Assembly: GCF_003710825.1 (NCBI RefSeq)
Contig: NZ_RHHQ01000003.1
Location: 124,001 to 188,000, forward strand
Reading direction: 5' to 3'
Origin: Brevibacillus fluminis
Lineage (GTDB): Bacteria; Bacillota; Bacilli; Brevibacillales; Brevibacillaceae
DNA: 64,000 nt
A model generated the notes under the pieces. It was not told the origin of the DNA. It saw nothing but the letters and a program-made list of their open reading frames with translations, and made no database searches. The translations under genes and the position numbers were made by a program. This document shows, in pieces, positions 1 through 8,076 of this stretch. The stretch's first letter is position 1, and each line of letters begins with the position of its first letter.

Positions 1-403
1 TCAGCTCTCTTTCACGCAAATGCTCAGCTACCAGCGTCAACACTTGCGATCCGTGGCAGATCGTGGCGACCGGCTTGTTCTCCAGGAAAAAGTGGGCGAC
101 GATCGGCTTAAGGTACTCATTGAGCCGTATGTATTCGGGGGCGCGGCCGCCAGGAATGATCAGCCCGTCATACTCGGCAGGATTCACTTCCGCAAAGGAC
201 AGGTGAGCCTGAAGCTGGTATGCCGGCTTTTCAGTGTACGTTTCGGAATGAGCTTCGAAATCATGGCATACCGTATGCAGAATTTTTTTCGTAGGAGCCG
301 CGATAACCGTCTCAAACCCTTCCTCCAAGGAGCGGAAGTAAGGATAAAAAACCTCCAGCGCTTCTACAGCATCACCCGTCACAATCAAAACCTTTTTGCT
401 CAT
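1..403 (-). CDS. DJ-1/PfpI family protein (3' end outside window)
   Basis: The first 134 residues of a class I glutamine-amidotransferase-like protein are visible; the C-terminus lies beyond base 1. The N-terminal strand MSKKVLIVTGD, an acidic residue near position 12-14, LIIPGGRAPE near 81-90 and the nucleophile elbow ATICHGSQ (Cys about 116) are the hallmarks of the DJ-1/ThiJ/PfpI family. Members include glyoxalase III-like deglycases, chaperones and proteases, so the exact reaction is unknown. The start is the ATG at 403, preceded by GGAGG. It lies downstream of the SpoVA genes on the same strand with a roughly 110-bp gap, so it is probably a separate unit. Confidence 0.85.
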   Translation of the reverse strand, partial: MSKKVLIVTGDAVEALEVFYPYFRSLEEGFETVIAAPTKKILHTVCHDFEAHSETYTEKPAYQLQAHLSFAEVNPAEYDGLIIPGGRAPEYIRLNEYLKPIVAHFFLENKPVATICHGSQVLTLVAEHLREREL

Positions 404-515
404 GACACAGCCTCCCTTTACTTGAGAATGGTCCTGCACAGGACTTACAGGATATTCCATTCTACGCAAAAGAACGCTGTTCCTTCCGGGTTTATCGAAA
501 ATTTACACGCGCTTT

Positions 516-872
516 TTACCCTTTCGGCCTCACCAAAACGGCTGCAAAAAAACCGAAGATGATCGCAGCCGATATGCCCGCGCTGGTCACCTCGAAAATG
601 CCTGTGATGATCCCGATAATGCCGTCCGTTTTGGCTTCCGTGATCGCCCCGTGCACCAGCGCATTGCCGAAGCTGGTGATGGGAACCGTTGCGCCTGCTC
701 CGGCGAAATTGATCAGCGGCTCATACAAGCCGAACCCATCCAAAATCGCGCCCAATACAACCAAGGAAGACATCGTGTGTGCAGGGGTGAGCTTCATTAC
801 GTCCATCAAGAACTGGCCGATCAAACAGATAAACCCTCCGACAAGAAATGCCCAGAGAAATATCATTGCCAT
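516..872 (-). CDS. spoVAE: Stage V sporulation protein AE (SpoVAEB)
   Basis: Small, very hydrophobic 118-residue inner-membrane protein of the SpoVA dipicolinic acid channel. It has three to four membrane segments and the family's glycine-rich stretch ([19 protein letters not shown], about 58-76), shared with SpoVAC. SpoVA proteins move Ca-DPA into the forespore during sporulation and release it at germination. It is the last gene of the operon, 8 bp after spoVAD. Length matches the short SpoVAEB form rather than the longer SpoVAEA. Together with DUF1657 and the DUF421-DUF1657 protein upstream, this is the arrangement of the accessory spoVA2mob-type operon. Confidence 0.93.
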   Translation of the reverse strand: MAMIFLWAFLVGGFICLIGQFLMDVMKLTPAHTMSSLVVLGAILDGFGLYEPLINFAGAGATVPITSFGNALVHGAITEAKTDGIIGIITGIFEVTSAGISAAIIFGFFAAVLVRPKG

Positions 873-880
873 CCTCCTCT

Positions 881-1882
881 TTACGATTCGATGGAAACGG
901 CGTGCGCGATGCAGGGGATGCTTTCACCTTGCTGGAACGTCAAGGGAGAAAGCAACGCTCCTGTTGCGACCACCAAAATCCGGCGCCACTCCCCTTCGCG
1001 CATCTGCCGCAGCAGATGACCGTACGTAACGGAAGCAACGCAGCCACAGCCGCTTCCTCCCGCCCACACATTGGGATTCTCACCGTAAATCAGCCTGCCG
1101 CAATCCACGTATCGATCCAAAGGAATATTGATGTTATGGCTGGGCAGAAGCTCGGACAAAATCGAGTGGCCCACTCGGCCCAAATCACCCGTCACAACTA
1201 AATCGTAATAGTCATGAGGAAGCTCGCGCTCATGAAAGTGGCGCTCAATCGTCGCAAAAGCGGCCGGAGCCATCGCTGCTCCCATGTTGAACGGATCGGT
1301 CAAGCCCATATCCACCACGCGCCCGATCGTCGCCGAGGTGACATGAAGCCCTTTCCCATTCGGCACGACAACAGCAGCGCCTGCGCCCGTGACCGTCCAC
1401 TGCGCGGTCGGCGGCTTTTGCGCGCCGTATTCCGTCGGATAGCGGTACTGCTTTTCCGCCGCCGCATTATGGCTGCAGGTCCCGGTTAACACACAGCCCG
1501 CATTGCCGCTGTCCACAAGCAGAGACGCCAGCGCCAGTCCCTCCATCGCCGTTGAGCATGCCCCGAACAGTCCCAAATACGGTATGGACAGCGTGCGGGC
1601 GGAAAAGCTGCCGGAGATCGTCTGGTTCATCAGATCGCCTGCGAGATAAAAATCGACATGATCCCGCTGCACCTCCGCTTTTTCCATCGCCTTGTCGCAC
1701 GCTTCCTCAAGCAACACCTTCTCCGCTTTCTCCCAGCTCTCCTGACCAAGCGTCAAATCACCGTGGAGCGTATCGAAGTCCTCGGCAAGCGGCCCTTGCG
1801 CTTCGAAAGGCCCACCGACCGCGGCTGAAGCGGCGATGACCGGTCGATTGGCGAAAACCCATGTTTGGTGACCTTTTCGCAT
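881..1882 (-). CDS. spoVAD: Stage V sporulation protein AD (SpoVAD)
   Basis: 333-residue soluble protein of the thiolase fold that in Bacillus binds dipicolinic acid and is needed for its uptake into the forespore. Recognisable family stretches are [21 protein letters not shown] (start), [17 protein letters not shown] around residues 104-120, the [20 protein letters not shown] loop and [15 protein letters not shown] near 277-291. It starts 4 bp after the end of spoVAC and ends 8 bp before spoVAE, so the three are co-transcribed and probably translationally coupled. Length is usual for the family. Confidence 0.95.
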   Translation of the reverse strand: MRKGHQTWVFANRPVIAASAAVGGPFEAQGPLAEDFDTLHGDLTLGQESWEKAEKVLLEEACDKAMEKAEVQRDHVDFYLAGDLMNQTISGSFSARTLSIPYLGLFGACSTAMEGLALASLLVDSGNAGCVLTGTCSHNAAAEKQYRYPTEYGAQKPPTAQWTVTGAGAAVVVPNGKGLHVTSATIGRVVDMGLTDPFNMGAAMAPAAFATIERHFHERELPHDYYDLVVTGDLGRVGHSILSELLPSHNINIPLDRYVDCGRLIYGENPNVWAGGSGCGCVASVTYGHLLRQMREGEWRRILVVATGALLSPLTFQQGESIPCIAHAVSIES

Positions 1883-1886
1883 CGCT

Positions 1887-2360
1887 TCATCCCCCCATCT
1901 GAATCAACGTCTTGATCAAACCGATCACGAAAGCAGCGAAAACCCCGTATACGATAACCGAGCCTGCGAGCTTGAACATGTTGCCGCCTACCCCAAGCAC
2001 CAGCCCTTCGCTTTTGTGCTCGATTGCCGCTGACGCGATCGAGTTGGCGAAGCCGGTAACTGGCACCGCCGTGCCCGCCCCCGCCCATTGCGCGATCTTG
2101 TCATAGCCGCCGAATGCCGTGATGACAACCGAGAGAAAAATAAGAACAGCAACCGTCGGATTGCCGGCTGTCTCTTTCGTGAAATGAAAGAAATGAATAA
2201 ACATTTCCTGCAGAAGCTGGCCAATGACGCAAATAAACCCGCCTATCAAAAAAGCGAGCGAAAAATTGCGCAACAGCGGCCGCTGCGGCTCGTGCCGCTT
2301 CGCCAGAGCCTGGTAGGTTTGCTGTGTAGGGGTTAGCTTTTTCTTCTTTTGATCGGCCAT
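1887..2360 (-). CDS. spoVAC: Stage V sporulation protein AC (SpoVAC)
   Basis: 157-residue integral membrane protein. The N-terminus is basic and cytoplasmic (KKKKLTPTQQTYQALAKRH), followed by about four hydrophobic segments with the SpoVAC/AE glycine-rich signature (AGAGTAVPVTGFANSIA, about 92-108). In Bacillus subtilis SpoVAC behaves as a mechanosensitive channel component for Ca-DPA release. A good ribosome site (GGAGGG) precedes the ATG at 2360. It lies 27 bp after the DUF421-DUF1657 gene and 4 bp before spoVAD. Upstream spoVAA and spoVAB are absent, as is usual for extra copies of the operon. Confidence 0.94.
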   Translation of the reverse strand: MADQKKKKLTPTQQTYQALAKRHEPQRPLLRNFSLAFLIGGFICVIGQLLQEMFIHFFHFTKETAGNPTVAVLIFLSVVITAFGGYDKIAQWAGAGTAVPVTGFANSIASAAIEHKSEGLVLGVGGNMFKLAGSVIVYGVFAAFVIGLIKTLIQMGG

Positions 2361-2387
2361 CGTTCATGCCCTCCCTTCTTTTTTTAG

Positions 2388-3248
2388 TTAACGGATCAGG
2401 TAAGGGGCCAGCACTTCGATCAGCTTTTGCAAGCGGGCTGCCTCTTCCGTATAGTTCGCCTTCCATTGCTCGCTTTCCGTAGAAAGCGCGTACAGCTCGA
2501 GATCGGACTGGCACTTTTTTAGCGTCGCCATCGTCAGCTTCCGCTCCTGCGGTTCAGGGGCCTGGAGTTTGTCGTCGTACAGGTCGAGATACAGCTCGCC
2601 TGCCTTGTCCACCTGTCCCAAAAAGACGTTTTCCACCGCGACGCCCGCTTTCGCCAGCTCGGTATTGATCCAGCGGCGGTTCAACCCCATGTTGGCGAGC
2701 GGTTCATCCATGATTACGCCATCCATGATTACCGCTTGTGGCTCTTCGGCAGGCGACACTTCGATTCCGAGATGCTGCGGTGTGATCGGCTGATTTTGCG
2801 ACTTCAAGAGAACGCTTACCTCACCGCTCGCTTCCATCAAGGCGAATTCCACATCAGCGACCTTAAAGGCATTTTTGAGCCGCAGCTGCTCCATCACATC
2901 CTCGACAGTCAGACGCTCTTTTTTCAAGTTATCTTCAAGCAGTTTGCCGTCTTTGATCAAGATCGTCGCATTGCCTTCAACGACATTGCGGACAACCTTG
3001 CTTTTTAAGGAGAGATATTCAGAAAGGATAGGGAAAAGCGCAAAAATGGTCATCGCGATCAAGCTATGATAAAGCGGTCCGTCCATCTCAGTCGCCATGA
3101 AGGCAGCGATTGAACCGATGGATATGCCAACAATGTATTCGATGTACGTAAGCTGCCGGATCTGCCGTTTGCCCACGATTTTCGTCAAAATAAAAAGATA
3201 TACAAGCGCACCTATTGAACGTACCACGATATTCAGCCAATCCGGCAT
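2388..3248 (-). CDS. DUF421-DUF1657 membrane protein (2Duf-like, YetF family)
   Basis: 286-residue two-domain protein. Residues about 1-215 are a DUF421/YetF domain: three membrane segments (IVVRSIGALVYLFILTKIVGK first), then a soluble alpha/beta part. Residues about 225-286 form a DUF1657 domain (LTMATLKKCQSDLELYALS...), homologous to the whole protein encoded just upstream. The ATG at 3248 is preceded by AGGAGGT; the reading frame stays open further upstream without a good ribosome site. In Bacillus, a DUF421-DUF1657 protein ('2Duf') encoded in spoVA2mob operons raises spore wet-heat resistance, probably through the inner membrane. The same role is inferred here from context. Confidence 0.88.
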   Translation of the reverse strand: MPDWLNIVVRSIGALVYLFILTKIVGKRQIRQLTYIEYIVGISIGSIAAFMATEMDGPLYHSLIAMTIFALFPILSEYLSLKSKVVRNVVEGNATILIKDGKLLEDNLKKERLTVEDVMEQLRLKNAFKVADVEFALMEASGEVSVLLKSQNQPITPQHLGIEVSPAEEPQAVIMDGVIMDEPLANMGLNRRWINTELAKAGVAVENVFLGQVDKAGELYLDLYDDKLQAPEPQERKLTMATLKKCQSDLELYALSTESEQWKANYTEEAARLQKLIEVLAPYLIR

Positions 3249-3325
3249 GACATAACCTCCTAGCAGCTGGCGAAAAAAAGAGGGGGAGGGAGAACCGTGG
3301 TTCAACTGCTCTCCCGTAACATGCA

Positions 3326-3532
3326 TTAGAAGCCTTTGTACTGTGGTTCTTCTTGCTCCAATTGGGAAACACGTTGCTCAAGCGAGGTTACGATCGTTTG
3401 CGTGTCTTGAGCCGCTTGGGTGTACGTTTGTTTCGCTTGTTGATTTTGCGTGCTCAGCGCAAATGATTCCAGGTTCGCTTGAGCTCCCTTCAAGCTAGCA
3501 AGCGTTTGCTTTACTTGTGCGGAAACTGTCAT
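3326..3532 (-). CDS. DUF1657 domain protein
   Basis: 68-residue soluble, mostly helical protein made of a single DUF1657 domain (MTVSAQVKQTLASLKGAQAN start; coiled-coil-like end with TSLEQRVSQLEQEE). It is the first gene of the SpoVA operon and carries the same domain as the C-terminus of the next protein, with a shared pattern L-K-x-x-Q-x-x-L-E-x-x-A-L-S-T. A strong ribosome site (AGGGAGGTG) precedes the ATG. DUF1657 genes are typical companions of extra spoVA operons in spore formers; the biochemical role is unknown. The gap to the next gene is about 77 bp. Confidence 0.9.
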   Translation of the reverse strand: MTVSAQVKQTLASLKGAQANLESFALSTQNQQAKQTYTQAAQDTQTIVTSLEQRVSQLEQEEPQYKGF

Positions 3533-3708
3533 ATCGAATCACCTCCCTTACCGAAAGTTAGGGTATTCCATTTGCAGTTTTTTTATCATCCGACTTGGCA
3601 GGAATTGTTTCCCATGTATTTCTGCAAGAAAAGCTTACACAGCATAGATGATAGCGCATTCAGAATTTTATCCGGAACTGAAACAATTCTGTTTTTTCAA
3701 AAAATGTA

Positions 3709-3738
3709 TTGCACGTAAAAGAATCAATGTCATATAAT
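3709..3738 (+). promoter_or_regulatory. Probable sigma-A promoter of amt
   Basis: TTGCAC at 3709-3714 and TATAAT at 3733-3738 with an 18-bp spacer, about 50 bp before the amt start. The -10 hexamer lies inside the first GlnR/TnrA-type box. Confidence 0.65.
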
Positions 3739-3744
3739 CTAACA
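3728..3744 (+). promoter_or_regulatory. GlnR/TnrA box 1 upstream of amt
   Basis: TGTCATATAATCTAACA matches the nitrogen-regulator consensus TGTNA-N7-TNACA at every defined position. It overlaps the -10 element of the amt promoter, a position that suggests repression (GlnR-like) rather than the upstream activation seen at Bacillus subtilis nrgAB. Confidence 0.8.
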
Positions 3745-3756
3745 CATAATCTTAAA

Positions 3757-3773
3757 TGTCATAAAATCTTACA
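3757..3773 (+). promoter_or_regulatory. GlnR/TnrA box 2 upstream of amt
   Basis: TGTCATAAAATCTTACA is a second perfect match to TGTNA-N7-TNACA, 29 bp downstream of box 1 and just before the ribosome site of amt. Paired boxes near a promoter are the arrangement known for GlnR repression of glnRA. Confidence 0.8.
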
Positions 3774-3789
3774 TTAGGAGTGAAGGATT

Positions 3790-5133
3790 ATGGAACCAAC
3801 TGCTGCAACCGTCGCACAATCCGTGGATGCCATCTGGGTCATGCTCTCAGCTATTTTGGTCATTTTCATGCAAGCGGGCTTCTTGCTGCTCGAAGCGGGT
3901 TCGACCCGAATGAAAAATGCGGGGCACATTGCGGGGAAAACCATTTTTACCTTCGGGATCTGCACCATTGCCTTCTGGGCGCTCGGCTTCGGGTTCACAT
4001 TCGGAAACGGGAACTCCTTCATCGGCTTGACCGGATTCTTTTTTGACGGCTCCGGCATGCAGGCAGAAGCCTCGTATGATTCCCTTTCTGCCGCAGCCAT
4101 CCCGATCAGCGTCAAATTTCTGTTCCAGCTTGGCTTCGCAGCTGTTTCCCTCGCGATCGCTTGGGGCGGATTCGCCGAACGGGCCAAACTTTCCGTTTAT
4201 CTCGTCTTCAGCGCACTGTTCACCATCGCCATCTATCCGGTCGTCGGCCATTGGGTGTGGGGCGGCGGTTGGCTCGGCCAACTGGGCATGCAAGATTTCG
4301 CTGGCTCGACCGTCGTCCATTTGCAAGGCGCGTTGGTTGCATTGGTCGCCACATTGCTGCTGAAGCCGCGCATTGGTAAATACAACAAAGACGGCAGCTC
4401 CAACATGATTCACGGCCATAATCAGGTTTACACTGCGCTTGGCGTCTTGGTCATTTTTATCGGCTGGTTCGGTTTTAATGCAGGCTCCACCTTAAACGCC
4501 ACGTCCGGTTTCTTCGCCTACGTCGCTTTGACGACCGTACTGGCCGCAGCTGCAGGGGCGGTCGCAGCCTTCCTGACCTCGTGGGTGGTGACAGGCAAAG
4601 CGGATATCCCGAGCATGCTCAACGGTCTGTTGGCAGCGTTGGTCGCCATCACGGCCGCCTGCGCCTTCGTTGAGCCGTGGGCAGCGATTGTCATCGGTTT
4701 CCTCGCCGGGTTCATCACCTACTTCACCGCCCTCTTCTTCGACCGGATGGGCATTGACGATCCGATTTACGCTTTCTCTGTCCACGGCATCGCCGGCATC
4801 TGGGGGACTCTATCCACAGGACTGTTCGCTACACCTGAACTGGCCAAACAAGTCGGCGTCGGATCTGCCGGACTCTTTTACGGCGGTGGCGTTCATCAGC
4901 TGGGCATTCAGGCGCTCGGCCTCATCGGCACCATTGCCTATGTGCTGGTCGTTTCCTTCATTCTTCTGGGCATTATGAAAGCGACGATGGGCTTGCGCGT
5001 CAACGAAGAGGAAGAGGTTGTCGGACTCGATTTGAGCGAGCATGGCAGCTACGGCTATCCAGAGCTGCTTTCTGCACCGATCCCAACGCGCTCGTTCAAA
5101 CGCGAGGGAGGCGAATCCCCTGCCATTTATTGA
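3790..5133 (+). CDS. amt: Ammonium transporter (Amt family)
   Basis: 447-residue membrane channel of the Amt/Mep/Rh family that takes up ammonium. There are about 11 membrane segments. Visible landmarks are the first helix (AIWVMLSAILVIFMQAGFL), GFAERAKLSVY, the VVGHWVWGGGWL region, GTVVHLQGALVAL-like SGSTVVHLQGAL, the FNAGST loop and the HGIAGIWGTLSTGLF segment containing the second pore histidine. The cytoplasmic C-terminus (GLRVNEEEEVVGLDLSEHG) is the conserved tail contacted by GlnK in other species, but no glnK follows. The ATG at 3790 has AGGAG upstream. Two GlnR/TnrA boxes precede it. The next gene overlaps its end. Confidence 0.96.
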   Translation: MEPTAATVAQSVDAIWVMLSAILVIFMQAGFLLLEAGSTRMKNAGHIAGKTIFTFGICTIAFWALGFGFTFGNGNSFIGLTGFFFDGSGMQAEASYDSLSAAAIPISVKFLFQLGFAAVSLAIAWGGFAERAKLSVYLVFSALFTIAIYPVVGHWVWGGGWLGQLGMQDFAGSTVVHLQGALVALVATLLLKPRIGKYNKDGSSNMIHGHNQVYTALGVLVIFIGWFGFNAGSTLNATSGFFAYVALTTVLAAAAGAVAAFLTSWVVTGKADIPSMLNGLLAALVAITAACAFVEPWAAIVIGFLAGFITYFTALFFDRMGIDDPIYAFSVHGIAGIWGTLSTGLFATPELAKQVGVGSAGLFYGGGVHQLGIQALGLIGTIAYVLVVSFILLGIMKATMGLRVNEEEEVVGLDLSEHGSYGYPELLSAPIPTRSFKREGGESPAIY

Positions 5134-6175
5134 GGAAGGCCAAACATTTCGAGAGTTGGGGATTCTCAAGCGAGAGCGGCTGTCTTATTTTTCCACTCAT
5201 GAAAGCGAGGAAATCAACCTTCTCCATGACCGTGTAATCGCCCGCTGCCTGCAGCTGTCCATCCTCGCGCTCAAAGGGCAGGGCATGGGCCAGCCACCCG
5301 TACCTTTTGCCCTCCTTCTATTCGGAAGCGGCGGTCGCCAGGAACAATCGTTGGTCAGCGATCAGGACCACGGGTTGATTTACGACCTCCCAATGCAAAG
5401 CGCACCGGAGCAGATTCGGCAACTTCACGATTACTTCCGTGAGCTGGCTGCCGTTTTCGTTGCAGGGCTGGAAGAGGCCGGGTATCCGCCCTGCCACGGT
5501 AATGTGGTCTGCACAAATGAACGGTGGCGCCGTTCGCTGGATGGCTGGAAGCAGGATTTGGACAGCTGGTACGATGACCCGACATGGGAAAACATGCGCC
5601 ACCTGCTAATGGTCTCCGATGCCCGCTGTATTGTAGGAGACCTCCACCTGTTCCAGCAATTCTCCTTTCATCTGCATCGTCTCATACAAAAACAGCCTCG
5701 CCTCACCGAACGGCTTATCAGCAATACGCTGCACCACCGCGTCCCACTGGGCTGGTTCGGACACATATATAAAGAGGCGCATGGCAAATACCAAGGGGCA
5801 GTCAATATTAAGAACGGACTTTATTTACCGCTAGTCAACAGCGTCAGGCTGTGGGCGCTTGTCAACGGGGCCAGCGCTACTTCCACGCTGGAAAGGCTCC
5901 GCTTTTTAGAGGAGCGATCCATCTGGCCGAAAGCGCTCTGCCAGGAAGTCTGTCAGCACTTTCGCTTTGCCCTCAGCTTGCGGCTTATGGCTTGCTGCCA
6001 ATGGCATGACGGCGATTATTTGAGCAACAGCTATTTGAAAGCCGATTCGCTCACGAAAGAATCGTGGCGACTGCTGCGGAACGCGATGCGTACGGCGCTT
6101 GACCTGCAAAAAAAGACTGCGGAGCTCACCTCGCAGCCAAGCTTACCTTCCCATGAAACGAGGATGCTCCCATGA
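5120..6175 (+). CDS. DUF294 GlnD-like nucleotidyltransferase domain protein
   Basis: About 350 residues. The N-terminal half is a nucleotidyltransferase domain of the GlnD/DUF294 type, with LLFGSGGRQEQSLVSDQDHG containing the GS signature and the two metal-binding Asp (D-x-D). The C-terminal half is the DUF294_C helical substrate-binding domain (GAVNIKNGLYLPLVNSVRLW). There is no CBS, HD or ACT domain. The start is unresolved: a perfect GAGGGAGG site (5104-5111) sits 8 bp before a CTG at 5120; an ATG at 5042 would overlap amt by 92 bp, and a TTG lies at 5156. It overlaps the exonuclease gene by 4 bp, so the three genes form one unit. The substrate is unknown. Confidence 0.82.
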   Translation: MPFIEEGQTFRELGILKRERLSYFSTHESEEINLLHDRVIARCLQLSILALKGQGMGQPPVPFALLLFGSGGRQEQSLVSDQDHGLIYDLPMQSAPEQIRQLHDYFRELAAVFVAGLEEAGYPPCHGNVVCTNERWRRSLDGWKQDLDSWYDDPTWENMRHLLMVSDARCIVGDLHLFQQFSFHLHRLIQKQPRLTERLISNTLHHRVPLGWFGHIYKEAHGKYQGAVNIKNGLYLPLVNSVRLWALVNGASATSTLERLRFLEERSIWPKALCQEVCQHFRFALSLRLMACCQWHDGDYLSNSYLKADSLTKESWRLLRNAMRTALDLQKKTAELTSQPSLPSHETRMLP

Positions 6176-6891
6176 GTTTGTGGAACCGGTTGTTTTCTGA
6201 TTTGCGGCTGCCTTATTCCCTCTCATCGTCGGTAACGGGCAGCGATCCCGGCCAACTTGCCTTTTTGCGCGCAATGAAAAAGGACCTTCAGCAAGACCGT
6301 GTCTTGGAAAGTCCTTTGGAAAGCTTGGAGGTGGTTGTCGTCGATCTGGAAACCACCGGTTTTTTTCCACAAAAGGGAGATGAAATCATCTCGATCGGCG
6401 CCGTCGCGATGCGCGGCACAACCATCTTGGAAGCCGAACGATTCGAGACGCTGGTTAATCCGCAGCGGACGGTCCCGCCGGAAATCGAAGCGCTGACCGG
6501 CATCCGGACGGAAGACTTGCGCGATGCTCCCGCGCTGCTCGCAGCGCTCTCCCGTTTCTTCTCATTTGTTGCGGGACGTACGCTCGTTGCGCACCATTCG
6601 CGGCACGAGCGGGATTTTTTGCAAGCCGGGCTTTGGAAAACTTCACGCTCCAAGCTGACGCACCGCTTGCTCGACACCACCCTGCTCTTCCGTCTGGAAG
6701 ACCGGACACTCGAAAACGCCTCGCTCGAAGCGCTATGCGAGCGGCACAATCTCCCCATTGAAAAGCGGCACGATGCGTATCACGATGCCTTGGCCGCAGC
6801 CAAGCTTTGGTCGATCTATCTGGAGCGAGCCATGGCCAAGGGCTTCCGTGATTTACTCATGATCTACGAATATATCGGCAGAAGACTGTGA
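6172..6891 (+). CDS. DEDDh 3'-5' exonuclease domain protein (DnaQ-like)
   Basis: 239-residue protein with a DnaQ/PolC-epsilon-type exonuclease domain from about residue 55. All catalytic elements are present: ExoI VVDLETTGF (D-x-E), ExoII around AHHSRHERDFL, and ExoIII KRHDAYHDALAAAK (H-x4-D). The first 50 residues are an unassigned helical extension. The ATG overlaps the stop of the nucleotidyltransferase gene (ATGA), indicating coupling. DUF294 and such exonucleases often travel together next to a transporter gene, which suggests a joint signalling function rather than DNA repair. It is convergent with the SLH gene, with only 9 bp between the two stops. Confidence 0.88.
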   Translation: MSLWNRLFSDLRLPYSLSSSVTGSDPGQLAFLRAMKKDLQQDRVLESPLESLEVVVVDLETTGFFPQKGDEIISIGAVAMRGTTILEAERFETLVNPQRTVPPEIEALTGIRTEDLRDAPALLAALSRFFSFVAGRTLVAHHSRHERDFLQAGLWKTSRSKLTHRLLDTTLLFRLEDRTLENASLEALCERHNLPIEKRHDAYHDALAAAKLWSIYLERAMAKGFRDLLMIYEYIGRRL

Positions 6892-6900
6892 GCATGCCTA

Positions 6901-8013
6901 CTACTTTTGCGCCACATTCACTCCCCGAATGATCCACCCGTATGGATTGCTCTTCGACGGATCCACACTGCAATAGTAGGTCACTTGATATCCCCCTACC
7001 TTGCCATCCTTGTATTGACCCGTAATGATCATCTGATCAGTCGACGATTCAATCACATTCAGCGTTCCGGTGTACTGATGCAGCGGGACCACTTTTTCTC
7101 CCATTGCCGCTGCTGCCTGGGACAGCGATTTCTTCGCCTCATCACCAAAATAACGGTCCATCTCCGTACTGTTTTGCTGACGGTAGGCATAGGTGGCGGC
7201 GGAAAACAGGAGGTTCATTTTATTGACCGGGAGCTGGATGTCCCGATACTTCCCGGATGCTTCGTAGAAGCGCACCAGATTGACGGCGAATTCCGCTCTG
7301 GTCACCGTTTTCTCGGGGTAGAAATACTTTTCACCCGGTGTATAAATCGGGAATCCCTGCAAGGCGGTTGCAAACGGGGATGATGTATCCAAATAGTTGG
7401 AAGGTTGTTTCCATTTATAGAAGCCGGTGAAGCGTGACTCCACATCCAGCGGTGTTGCCTGCAGCTGGTTGCGAATAGCCGGCGCCATCGCATGGAACAG
7501 AATCATGCTGGCTTCCTCACGAGACAGCGGCTGGCTCAAATACGCTTGGGTCAAGTACCAGTTGCTGCTTGGGAAATCGACATACTTCATTTTTTTGCCG
7601 GAGCTTGCCAGCCACAAGTAATACAGCATGTTTTCACCCGGGTTGAACTGGGAATACGAGTGCATATCTGTGTAGAATACCCCGTTCAAATTACCGAGGA
7701 AATCCCGAATCTCGTCTGCCGCCCAATGCTTGGCATCCAGATGGTTCGTGGTAACAGGCCCTGCCACCACCCCATAGCTCGCTTGATAGGCTCGGTTCAA
7801 AAGCAGCAGCGCCTCGCCGCGCGTCGTCGGCGAATCTGGCCGGAACTCTTTCCCAAACCCTTTATAAATGCCGAGAGCTGCAAGCGAATTGATATAATCC
7901 TTGGCCCAGTGGCGGCTGATGTCGGTGAAGCCGGGTGCAGGCGCAGCCGCAGTCGCTCCGACAGGGATCAGGAGAAGGAACAACAAACAAATAATAAGCG
8001 CTTTTCTTGCCAT
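6901..8013 (-). CDS. Secreted S-layer homology (SLH) domain protein
   Basis: 370-residue exported protein. A signal peptide (MARKALIICLLFLLLIPVGATAAA, cut near residue 23) is followed by SLH repeats: FTDISRHWAKDYINSLAALG at about 28-48 with TRGEALLLLNRAY, a less clear middle repeat, and a third around YTPGEKYFYPEKTVTRAEFAVNLVRFY (about 225-252). SLH domains anchor proteins to pyruvylated secondary cell-wall polymer. The C-terminal 120 residues look like an NTF2/DUF4440-like module ending in GWIIRGVNVAQK; no enzyme is recognisable. A ribosome site (AGGAGG) precedes the ATG. Probably monocistronic. Confidence 0.88.
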   Translation of the reverse strand: MARKALIICLLFLLLIPVGATAAAPAPGFTDISRHWAKDYINSLAALGIYKGFGKEFRPDSPTTRGEALLLLNRAYQASYGVVAGPVTTNHLDAKHWAADEIRDFLGNLNGVFYTDMHSYSQFNPGENMLYYLWLASSGKKMKYVDFPSSNWYLTQAYLSQPLSREEASMILFHAMAPAIRNQLQATPLDVESRFTGFYKWKQPSNYLDTSSPFATALQGFPIYTPGEKYFYPEKTVTRAEFAVNLVRFYEASGKYRDIQLPVNKMNLLFSAATYAYRQQNSTEMDRYFGDEAKKSLSQAAAAMGEKVVPLHQYTGTLNVIESSTDQMIITGQYKDGKVGGYQVTYYCSVDPSKSNPYGWIIRGVNVAQK

Positions 8014-8076
8014 AGAGACCTCCTTAAGAGATTTAAGAAAAATAACAACTCCTTCCAGTATAGCAAATCTTTGCCC

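Noticed and set aside
431..444. Short palindrome GTCCTG-CA-CAGGAC downstream of spoVAE.
   Set aside because: Too short for a terminator, with no T-tract; could be chance.
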